Origin: Mxb001 sp046046455
GTDB lineage: Bacteria > Actinomycetota > Actinomycetes > S36-B12
Direction of reading: 5' to 3'
Length of the DNA stretch: 8,173 bases
NCBI GenBank assembly: GCA_046046455.1
Contig: JBJOJS010000027.1
Span: forward strand, 1 to 8,173
The position numbers and the translations under genes were made by a program. The notes beneath the pieces are model-generated. The model saw nothing but the letters and a program-made list of their open reading frames with translations, was not told the DNA's origin and did no database searches. The number at the start of each line of letters is the position of its first letter. The stretch's first letter is position 1. Shown here piece by piece: positions 1-5,212 of this stretch.

Positions 1-1178
1 CGCAGGGCGGAGGCTCCCTTGGCGTAGGTGATGCCGTCGAAGTTCACGCGCACCGCGTCGAGGTCGACCATGTCGGCGGCGATGGGATGGGTCGAGGGCA
101 GCTGGTCCTGGCGGTAGGCCCAGGCCTTGCGCAGGTTGCTGAACGTCGTCCACGCGTCTGTGTAGCGCGTGGCGTTGACGTTGGCGTGATGGGCGGCCCA
201 CTCCGCGAAGGACTCGTTGAGCCAGAGGTCATCCCACCACTTCATGGTGACCAGGTCGCCGAACCACATGTGCGCCATCTCGTGCAGGATCGTGTTGGCG
301 CGTTGCTCGTATGCCGCGTCGGTGACGCGCGAGCGGAAGACCATGTCCTCGAGGAAGGTCACGCAGGCGGCGTTCTCCATCGCGCCCGCGTTGAACTCCG
401 GGACGAAGAGCTGGTCGTACTTCACGAAGGGGTACGGGACGCCGAACTCCTCCTCGAAGAACGCAAAGCCCTGCTTGGTGAGCAGGAAGATGTCGTCGGG
501 ATCGAGGAACTCCGCCAGGGAACTGCGGCAGAAGATCCGCAGGGGGTAGCTGCCGTGCGGGCCGTCGTACACGTCGTGCACGGAGTAATAGGGCCCGGCG
601 ACCAGGGCGGTGATGTACGTCGAGATCGGGGGAGTCGCGGGGAAGTCCCAGCGCGTGGTGCCATCGCCCAGGCTGGTCTGCACCGGGTCGGGGGCATTGC
701 TCACGACCACCCAGTGCTGGGGTGCGCGCACGTGCAGGGTGAAGGGGGCCTTGAGGTCGGGCTGCTCGAAGCAGGCGTACATGCGGCGCGCGTCCGCGGA
801 CTCGAACTGGGTGTAGAGGTAGACCTCGTCATCGACCGGGTCGACGAAGCGGTGAAGGCCCTCGCCCGTGCGCATGAAGGCGCAGCGGGCTCGCACGATG
901 AGGACGTTCTCGGCCTCGAGCCCGTCGAGACGGATGCGATGGCCATCGAAGACTTCGTCGGTCACCAGCTCGTGGCCGTTGAGGTTGACGGAGAGGACCT
1001 CGGGTGCGATGAGGTCGATCCACGTCGATGCACCAGGCCGGTCGCAGCGGAAGGCCACCGTCGTCGTCGACGCGAAGTCGCGCTCGCCGGTGGTGAGGTC
1101 GAGGTCGACGTCATAGCCGTCGACGGAGATCAGTTGGCTGCGCTCGGCAGCCTCGGCCCGGGTCACATTGGCGGTCAC
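1..1178 (-). CDS. pepN: Aminopeptidase N (M1 zinc metallopeptidase), N-terminal part, runs off left edge
   Basis: Cytoplasmic zinc aminopeptidase that removes N-terminal residues from peptides during protein turnover. About 392 residues are visible, roughly the first half of a family usually near 850 residues. The frame stays open to base 1, so the C-terminal part lies outside the window. The M1 hallmarks are all present: the substrate-binding GAMEN motif at residues 265-269, the zinc motif HEMAH at 299-303 and the third zinc ligand E322 in NESFAEW, with the correct HEXXH-x18-E spacing. The first 200 residues match the beta-rich N-terminal domain of actinobacterial PepN. GTG 1178 is chosen as start because the protein then begins VTANVTRAEAAERSQL, like other actinobacterial PepN. 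The bases upstream read CAGGAT-gacgcc-GTG, which could be a -10 box of a leaderless gene or a weak Shine-Dalgarno sequence (AGGA). The gene is divergent from the reductase-like gene at 1229 across 50 bp. Confidence 0.96.
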   Translation of the reverse strand, partial: MTANVTRAEAAERSQLISVDGYDVDLDLTTGERDFASTTTVAFRCDRPGASTWIDLIAPEVLSVNLNGHELVTDEVFDGHRIRLDGLEAENVLIVRARCAFMRTGEGLHRFVDPVDDEVYLYTQFESADARRMYACFEQPDLKAPFTLHVRAPQHWVVVSNAPDPVQTSLGDGTTRWDFPATPPISTYITALVAGPYYSVHDVYDGPHGSYPLRIFCRSSLAEFLDPDDIFLLTKQGFAFFEEEFGVPYPFVKYDQLFVPEFNAGAMENAACVTFLEDMVFRSRVTDAAYEQRANTILHEMAHMWFGDLVTMKWWDDLWLNESFAEWAAHHANVNATRYTDAWTTFSNLRKAWAYRQDQLPSTHPIAADMVDLDAVRVNFDGITYAKGASAL

Positions 1179-1184
1179 GGCGTC

Positions 1185-1190
1185 ATCCTG
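1185..1190 (-). promoter_or_regulatory. Putative -10 box of leaderless pepN (CAGGAT)
   Basis: On the minus strand CAGGAT ends six bases before the GTG start at 1178, so transcription would begin at or next to the start codon. It differs from TAnnnT at the first base. The same bases contain AGGA and could instead be a Shine-Dalgarno sequence about seven bases from the start. No convincing -35 is seen. The call rests on the same spacing recurring at other genes in the window. Confidence 0.4.
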
Positions 1191-1216
1191 GCAGAGCGCT
1201 CGAGAAGGCGGCCGGG

Positions 1217-1222
1217 TACCTT
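1217..1222 (+). promoter_or_regulatory. Putative -10 box of leaderless DsbA-like gene (TACCTT)
   Basis: TACCTT fits the actinobacterial TAnnnT -10 pattern and is followed by exactly six bases (cgcggc) and the ATG at 1229. No Shine-Dalgarno sequence lies at a suitable distance, so the mRNA probably starts at the A of the start codon. No clear -35 hexamer is seen. Confidence 0.6.
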
Positions 1223-1228
1223 CGCGGC

Positions 1229-1849
1229 ATGGCAACCCCCACCCCTGTGGACTTCTGGTTCGACCCCATCTGCCCCTGGGCATGGATGACCTCCCGCTGG
1301 ATGCTCGAGGTGGAGAAGGTCCGCCCCGTCCAGGTGCACTGGCACGTGATGTCGCTGGCCGTGCTCAACGAGGGCAATGAGGTGCCCGAGGAGTACCGCG
1401 AGCTCATGCTCAAGGCATGGGGCCCGGTGCGCGTGATCATCGCGGCGCAGCGTGACTACGGCGACGATGTGATCGGCCAGCTCTACACCGAGATCGGTAC
1501 GCGCATCCACCCCGGAGGCAAGGACTACGAGACCGCGGTCGCGGAGGCGATCGCGGCGCTGGGTCTGCCCGAGTCGCTTCTCGATGCGGCGACGTCAACC
1601 GAGTTCGACGCTGAGCTGCGCGCCAGCCATGCGGAGGGCATCGGCCTCGTCGGCCAGGACGTCGGCACGCCCGTCATCGCCGTCCCCGGTCCTGATGGGG
1701 AGCGCGTTGCGTTCTTCGGCCCGGTCGTCACTCCCGCACCTAAGGGCGACGCCGCGGGCAAGCTCTGGGACGGCACGCTCCTCGTCGCCGCCACCCCGGG
1801 ATTCTTCGAACTCAAGCGCACGCGCACCGCGGACCCGGCCTTCGATTAG
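1229..1849 (+). CDS. DsbA-fold thiol reductase, mycothiol-dependent nitroreductase (Rv2466c) family, CPWA active site
   Basis: A 206-residue cytosolic thioredoxin-fold protein without signal peptide. It closely resembles the M. tuberculosis Rv2466c family, which uses mycothiol and reduces disulfides and some nitro compounds. Family signatures visible are VDFWFDPICPWAWMTSRW (residues 7-24), HVMSLAVLNE (39-48), KAWGPVRV (62-69), the cis-proline segment GTP (146-148), AFFGPV (161-166) and FFELKRTRT near the C-terminus. The active site is C15-P-W-A18. The resolving cysteine of the classic CPWC motif is replaced by alanine and C15 is the only cysteine in the protein. It can therefore only work as a monothiol enzyme, for example by forming a mixed disulfide with mycothiol. 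The redox role is inferred from the family. Its TAG stop shares bases with the TAA stop of the convergent DUF429 gene. It is divergent from pepN, as in mycobacteria. Confidence 0.92.
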   Translation: MATPTPVDFWFDPICPWAWMTSRWMLEVEKVRPVQVHWHVMSLAVLNEGNEVPEEYRELMLKAWGPVRVIIAAQRDYGDDVIGQLYTEIGTRIHPGGKDYETAVAEAIAALGLPESLLDAATSTEFDAELRASHAEGIGLVGQDVGTPVIAVPGPDGERVAFFGPVVTPAPKGDAAGKLWDGTLLVAATPGFFELKRTRTADPAFD

Positions 1850-2505
1850 GCCGTGATCCGCATGGGGCGTCCCCGCGAGTCGCGTGGGGGGTCGCCCGTG
1901 GGAAGGGTCATTGCCGAGCCCGTCGCGATCCGCGCGGCCGACCAGGCGCAGGCGATCGCGTCGAGGCCGTCATCGCCGTACGCCGGATCACCGAGATCGG
2001 GTAGCCATCGACGCAGCAGATCCAGTCGCACCGCTCGGCCCTCGGGAGTCTTCTTGCGCTCATCGACGGGGTGACCCTGCATGAGCGCGAAGGCGAGCTC
2101 CGGGTGGCACTCGACGATGCGCTCGTTATCGGCGAGTGCATCGACCTCCGCGATGGCCGTCAGGAGGTTCCAGGTCTGCTTCGACAGGGACTTGCCGGTC
2201 GCTGCCATCGACGCCCGGCAGGCTGCGTCGTAGTGGTCGACGTGCGCGAGCGCCACTCGCGAAGGCGCAGGGAAGACGCGCGTGCCGTGCGGCTGGAGCA
2301 GCTTGCGCGCCGCCTGATCGCAGGCCCGCGGTCCGTCGTCGGAGAGGCCGATGGGCATGTCGATCGCGATGGCGGCGAGGTCATCGCTCAGGGCCGGGGC
2401 GAGCGGGGCGACGTACTCGAGTGAGATGAGGGCGGGCGTGGATGCAATGTCGACGGTGGCGATGACCCACCCCCCGCGCCGACCATCCACCCCGGCAACG
2501 CGCAC
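1846..2505 (-). CDS. DUF429 family protein, predicted RNase H-fold nuclease
   Basis: A 219-residue protein resembling the DUF429 family (COG2410), whose members are predicted nucleases of the RNase H fold with no well-established substrate. It shows the expected acidic constellation: D7 in the opening strand (VAGVDG..GGW), D49 in IAIDMPIGLS, E136 in ECHPELAF and D182 in DDGLDAIACAWSA. This suggests an intact two-metal active site. The motif TRVFPAPSR (75-83) is also typical. An upstream extension to 2655 is possible in frame, but it is Arg/Pro/Gly-rich, overlaps the opposite gene and has no family similarity. GTG 2505 (VRVAGVDG) is therefore preferred. It has CACCAT exactly six bases upstream, a possible -10 of a leaderless transcript. 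It is divergent from nei with 38 bp between starts and tail-to-tail with the DsbA-like gene with overlapping stops. Its role is unknown; a link to nucleic-acid repair with nei is only positional. Confidence 0.85.
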   Translation of the reverse strand: MRVAGVDGRRGGWVIATVDIASTPALISLEYVAPLAPALSDDLAAIAIDMPIGLSDDGPRACDQAARKLLQPHGTRVFPAPSRVALAHVDHYDAACRASMAATGKSLSKQTWNLLTAIAEVDALADNERIVECHPELAFALMQGHPVDERKKTPEGRAVRLDLLRRWLPDLGDPAYGDDGLDAIACAWSAARIATGSAMTLPTGDPPRDSRGRPMRITA

Positions 2506-2511
2506 GATGCG

Positions 2512-2517
2512 ATGGTG
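2512..2517 (-). promoter_or_regulatory. Putative -10 box of leaderless DUF429 gene (CACCAT)
   Basis: Read on the minus strand, CACCAT is followed by six bases (cgcatc) and the GTG at 2505. It deviates from TAnnnT at the first base. No Shine-Dalgarno sequence precedes the GTG. Only 12 bp separate it from the candidate -10 of the opposite gene, so the two promoters would overlap. Confidence 0.4.
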
Positions 2518-2529
2518 CCAGACCGGTGG

Positions 2530-2535
2530 CAGACT
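2530..2535 (+). promoter_or_regulatory. Possible -10 box of nei (CAGACT)
   Basis: CAGACT lies eight bases before the ATG at 2544, so a start near A2542 would give a leader of about two bases. It is the weakest and most loosely spaced example in the window. No Shine-Dalgarno sequence is apparent upstream of the ATG. Confidence 0.3.
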
Positions 2536-2543
2536 CCCTCGAC

Positions 2544-3353
2544 ATGCCCGAAGGTCACGTCGTCCACCGCCAGGCACGGCGCCTGGCGAAGGACTTCCGC
2601 GGCGAGGCCCTCGAGGTGAGCAGCCCGCAGGGGCGCTTCGCCGAGGGAGCCGCACTCCTCGACGGATCGACCATCCGCAAGGCCGACGCCATCGGCAAGC
2701 ACCTGCTCGTCGACTTCGACGACGATCGCACCCTGCACGTGCACCTCGGGCTCTACGGCAAGTGGACCTTCGGCAAGGGGGTGGCGCCCGAGCCCGTCGG
2801 CCAGGTACGCCTGCGGCTTGAGAGCGGCGATGCGTACGCCGACCTGCGCGGTCCGACCGCCTGCGAGGTGCTCACGCCCGAGCAGGTGACGGCCTTGGCC
2901 GAGCGCATCGGACCCGATCCGATCCGCAAGGACGCCGACCCCGAGCGCGCGTGGCGACGAGTCTCACGCAGTCGCGCACCGATCGGCGGACTCCTCATGG
3001 ATCAGTCCGTCTTCGCTGGCGTGGGCAACATCTATCGGGCCGAGGCGCTCTATCGCGCAGGGATCGACCCCTACCGCCCCGGTCAGGACGTGAGTCGGGA
3101 GGAGTTCCACGTGATGTGGGATGACCTCGTCGAGCTCATGCGTGACGGCGTGCGCAAGGGTCGTATCGACACCGTCCGCGAGGAGCACACGCCCCGTGCC
3201 ATGGGGCGACCGCGACGTCGCGATCGCCACGGGGGCGAGGTCTACGTCTACCGCCGCGAGGGCCGGCCGTGCCTCGTGTGCGGCGACGAGATCGCGTGGT
3301 CCGACATGGCGGGTCGCAATCTCTACTGGTGCCCCACCTGCCAGGCGCACTAG
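2544..3353 (+). CDS. nei: Nei/Fpg family DNA glycosylase/AP lyase (endonuclease VIII type)
   Basis: Base-excision repair enzyme that removes oxidised bases and cleaves the resulting abasic site. The protein is 269 residues, normal for the family. The catalytic N-terminus is M-P2-E3-G-H: proline 2 is the nucleophile once Met is removed and E3 is catalytic. This decides the start, because the in-frame GTG at 2526 would bury Pro2 behind six extra residues. The conserved lysine is K52 in GKHLL. The helix-two-turn-helix is at about 152-170 (MDQSVFAGVGNIYRAEALY), with N162 in the GNIYR motif. The C-terminal zinc finger has C243-x2-C246 and C263-x2-C266, with R258 in GRNLYWC. PEGH rather than PELP favours Nei over Fpg. 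The layout resembles M. tuberculosis Rv2464c (Nei1), which also lies near the Rv2466c and pepN genes. The exact lesion preference cannot be read from sequence. Confidence 0.94.
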   Translation: MPEGHVVHRQARRLAKDFRGEALEVSSPQGRFAEGAALLDGSTIRKADAIGKHLLVDFDDDRTLHVHLGLYGKWTFGKGVAPEPVGQVRLRLESGDAYADLRGPTACEVLTPEQVTALAERIGPDPIRKDADPERAWRRVSRSRAPIGGLLMDQSVFAGVGNIYRAEALYRAGIDPYRPGQDVSREEFHVMWDDLVELMRDGVRKGRIDTVREEHTPRAMGRPRRRDRHGGEVYVYRREGRPCLVCGDEIAWSDMAGRNLYWCPTCQAH

Positions 3354-3363
3354 AACGCGGGCT

Positions 3364-4041
3364 CTAGGAGTTGACGGGGATCTGCGGCTTGCGGATGCCG
3401 GGGTGATCGGCGGGCAGCGTGCGCTTGATGATCCACCAGGACGCGGCGATGGTGACCGCCACGAGCCCGTAGAAGAGGAAGGGCGTCGCACCGAGCCACC
3501 CGAGTTGGCCGGCCTGAATGAGTGGGATCTGGATGGCCGCGCGCACCAGGCTGAGGATCGCCCAGAGCCAGGTCACGCGCGAGTAGGCCCTGAGCAGGTC
3601 GGGATCCTGGCGCCAGCGCATCCCCGTGCCCATGACCGGTCCGATGATGACGCCCATGAGCGGGCGCTTGATGAGGATGGACCCGGCGAAGGCCAGCGCA
3701 CTGAGGATATTGGCCAGGACACGGATCTGGAAGAAGCCCAGGGGATCGTCCTGGTACGCCGCGAAGAGTGCCGCGATCGCCACGCCGAGGAGGCCGGACA
3801 GCACTCGGACAGGCTTCTCGCGCCGGGCCAGCTTGATGCCCGCGAGGACGAGGGCGACCCCGAGGGACACGCCCACGGCGATCGCGAGGCTGTTTCCCGA
3901 GGCGAAGTAAGCCAGGACGAAGAGCACGGTCGGGGCCATCGATTCCACGGCGCCCCAGGGCCCCCCGAGGAGCACGCGGAGTGGATGGCGGTCGTCGACC
4001 GGCGCGGCGTCGGGGCTGATCCCGTCGGAGGCCTGGCTCAC
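3364..4041 (-). CDS. DUF3159 family integral membrane protein
   Basis: A 225-residue membrane protein resembling the actinobacterial DUF3159 family, whose function is not known. A hydrophilic N-terminus of about 33 residues leads into LGGPWGAVESMAPTVLFVLAY, typical of the family start. About six hydrophobic stretches follow, roughly at 36-48, 52-70, 79-95, 104-138, 157-173 and 183-205. Between them lies the loop YQDDPLGFFQIRVLAN (96-111), then IKRPLMGVIIGPVMG (124-138) and RAYSRVTWLWAILSLVR (151-167), all family-like. The tail after residue 206 is polar. No cysteine and no enzymatic motif are visible. GTG 4041 is chosen because TAGTGT sits exactly six bases upstream. It is tail-to-tail with nei (10 bp gap) and divergent from the secreted-protein gene (52 bp), so it is probably transcribed alone. 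A transport or envelope role would be a guess. Confidence 0.88.
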   Translation of the reverse strand: MSQASDGISPDAAPVDDRHPLRVLLGGPWGAVESMAPTVLFVLAYFASGNSLAIAVGVSLGVALVLAGIKLARREKPVRVLSGLLGVAIAALFAAYQDDPLGFFQIRVLANILSALAFAGSILIKRPLMGVIIGPVMGTGMRWRQDPDLLRAYSRVTWLWAILSLVRAAIQIPLIQAGQLGWLGATPFLFYGLVAVTIAASWWIIKRTLPADHPGIRKPQIPVNS

Positions 4042-4047
4042 CCGGCC

Positions 4048-4053
4048 ACACTA
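4048..4053 (-). promoter_or_regulatory. Putative -10 box of leaderless DUF3159 gene (TAGTGT)
   Basis: On the minus strand TAGTGT fits TAnnnT and is followed by exactly six bases (ggccgg) and GTG 4041. No Shine-Dalgarno sequence is visible. It also supports choosing this GTG as start. Confidence 0.6.
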
Positions 4054-4065
4054 TCGCCGGGACTC

Positions 4066-4080
4066 GGCGCCCTGGGCGCC
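4066..4080. promoter_or_regulatory. 15-bp palindrome between divergent promoters, possible operator
   Basis: GGCGCCC-T-GGGCGCC is a perfect 7-bp inverted repeat around one central base. It lies between the two opposed -10 boxes at 4048-4053 and 4082-4087, ending two bases before the plus-strand -10. This is a position where a bound dimeric repressor would affect both promoters. High G+C makes short GC palindromes common, so regulator binding is only a suggestion. Confidence 0.3.
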
Positions 4081-4081
4081 G

Positions 4082-4087
4082 TAGGGT
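4082..4087 (+). promoter_or_regulatory. Putative -10 box of leaderless secreted-protein gene (TAGGGT)
   Basis: TAGGGT fits TAnnnT, followed by exactly six bases (ggccgc) and ATG 4094. GGGACT at 4059-4064, 17 bp upstream, matches only the GAC core of a -35 (TTGACA). No Shine-Dalgarno sequence is seen at a usable distance. Confidence 0.6.
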
Positions 4088-4093
4088 GGCCGC

Positions 4094-5167
4094 ATGAATT
4101 CCCGCCTTCTGCCCGCGATCGTTGGCGTCGTCCTCGTGGCCGCGTCCGCTGCTGTCCCGTCGAGCGTGGCCACGGCCGCCCCGACTGCATCTGCACCGAC
4201 TGCATCGACGGGCGAGGTGGTCGACGTGAAGCCCACGAAGTCGACGCTCAATGCGGCGCAGAGGCACACGAATCTCTTCGTGGCGAGTTTCCAGGCCGAG
4301 GCGGGCGAGACACGATTCGTCGGCACCGAACTCGTCGTGCTGGATGCCAAGGGCACATCGCCCAACGAGATCTTCCTCGGCGTAACCCTGTCCTGCAAGG
4401 GCCCCTCGGGGACCGTCACCTCCGCAGAAGCCGGGCGCAATGTCTGGCCCGCTGCCTCGTCATTCACGATCCCGGTGAGCTTCACCTTCGTCACGGCCGA
4501 GGACGGGAAGTACAACTGCTCCACCAACGTCATGATGTGCGACCCGGGCAACTGCACGTCGCCCACCGGCACGGGCACCGTCCGGATCGTCACCCAGGCC
4601 ATGGATCCGAAGTCGTTCTCGTTCCTCTACATCAGTACGGCGCTGCCCTCATGGGCGCAGAGCGACCGAGTGCCCGCCTCGGGAGACAAGTTGGTGAAGC
4701 CGGGTGGATCCCTGTCCATCACCGACACTTTCGACGCCTCGAATGCCGCAGGTCCGGTGCGCATCGGGGCCATCCTGTCGATCACCAACTGCATCGAGAA
4801 GTCGTTCCCGAACGCCTGCAAGCGCGCGGGTGCGACGAATCCGCAGGGTTCCTCGACTGTGAAATTGACCTTGACGCTGACCCAGGAGGTCACGACGCCG
4901 GGCGCCGAGTGCAACACGGCCTCGGCAAGTACCGCGACCGGTGCACGCTCCTCGAAGATCACCTGGCAGCAGCACCATGCTGTCTTCTCGATCTGGGTGC
5001 CCGACTTCGAGCTCAGTACCGCTGACGGCTGTGGGCAGGGAGTGGACGTGGCCCTCACCGTCTCGGCGGGCAAGGGCAACGCCGTCGTGGTCGAGGCGGG
5101 CTCCAAGGCCAAGGCCACGAGCGTCCTGTACGTCATCCCGGGCGACACGATCCCGACGTCGATCTAG
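4094..5167 (+). CDS. Secreted protein of unknown function, eight cysteines, possibly two tandem beta domains
   Basis: I do not recognise a family. The 357-residue product starts with a Sec-type signal peptide: R4, a hydrophobic core at about 5-21, and a likely cut in the ATA-AP segment near residue 28. A small Pro/Ala/Ser/Thr spacer follows, coded by a short tandem repeat. No lipobox, sortase signal or C-terminal membrane anchor is seen, so the protein is probably released or loosely wall-bound. The mature part has eight cysteines (101, 142, 149, 154, 233, 242, 273, 313), consistent with up to four disulfides. It is rich in Thr, Ser and Val in alternating beta-strand patterns. Segments 122-144 and 253-275 share an SS...C-x-T frame with equal spacing, and each is preceded by a Cys about 40 residues before the second Cys (C101-C142, C233-C273), suggesting duplication. 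The gene is divergent from DUF3159 and 45 bp before the VKOR gene, whose product could help form its disulfides. Confidence 0.85.
   Translation: MNSRLLPAIVGVVLVAASAAVPSSVATAAPTASAPTASTGEVVDVKPTKSTLNAAQRHTNLFVASFQAEAGETRFVGTELVVLDAKGTSPNEIFLGVTLSCKGPSGTVTSAEAGRNVWPAASSFTIPVSFTFVTAEDGKYNCSTNVMMCDPGNCTSPTGTGTVRIVTQAMDPKSFSFLYISTALPSWAQSDRVPASGDKLVKPGGSLSITDTFDASNAAGPVRIGAILSITNCIEKSFPNACKRAGATNPQGSSTVKLTLTLTQEVTTPGAECNTASASTATGARSSKITWQQHHAVFSIWVPDFELSTADGCGQGVDVALTVSAGKGNAVVVEAGSKAKATSVLYVIPGDTIPTSI
4181..4210 (+). repeat. Short tandem repeat (2 x 15 bp) coding PTASA-PTAST
   Basis: Two adjacent 15-bp units share the first 11 bases (ccgactgcatc) and then diverge. They encode a Pro-Thr-Ala-Ser spacer directly after the predicted signal-peptide cut of the exported protein. 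They probably arose by slippage and act as a flexible linker. Confidence 0.6.
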
Positions 5168-5200
5168 GTCTGCCGCCGCGCCACGGACTCGGGGCCGTCG

Positions 5201-5206
5201 TACCGT
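5201..5206 (+). promoter_or_regulatory. Putative -10 box of leaderless VKOR gene (TACCGT)
   Basis: TACCGT fits TAnnnT and is followed by exactly six bases (tagggc) and ATG 5213. The gap to the preceding stop is only 45 bp, so this promoter would let VKOR be expressed apart from the secreted protein. Readthrough from upstream remains possible. TAGGG just before the ATG is too close to act as a ribosome-binding site. Confidence 0.55.
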
Positions 5207-5212
5207 TAGGGC

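Noticed and set aside
87..1289. 400-residue plus-strand open frame opposite pepN
   Set aside because: It is antisense to a clear M1 peptidase with GAMEN and HEXXH motifs. Its product is a low-complexity Val/Arg/Gly/Asp sequence with no domain, as expected for a shadow frame in high-G+C DNA.
2526..2543. In-frame GTG start six codons upstream in nei
   Set aside because: The Nei/Fpg mechanism needs proline as the exposed N-terminal residue after Met removal, which only the ATG at 2544 provides.
2506..2655. 50-residue N-terminal extension of the DUF429 protein
   Set aside because: The extension is Arg/Pro/Gly-rich, lies opposite the catalytic N-terminus of nei, and the family start (VRVAGVDG) has a well-placed -10-like box at GTG 2505.
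3350..3367. CTAGA-N8-TCTAG inverted repeat spanning the nei and DUF3159 stops as a bidirectional terminator
   Set aside because: Only five A/T-containing pairs, largely created by the two opposed TAG stops, with no T-run. Too weak to call a terminator.
3121..5025. 634-residue plus-strand open frame crossing three genes
   Set aside because: It overlaps the end of nei, all of DUF3159 in antisense and most of the secreted-protein gene in another frame. The composition is Arg/Gly/His/Asp-rich and domain-free, so it is a high-G+C artefact.
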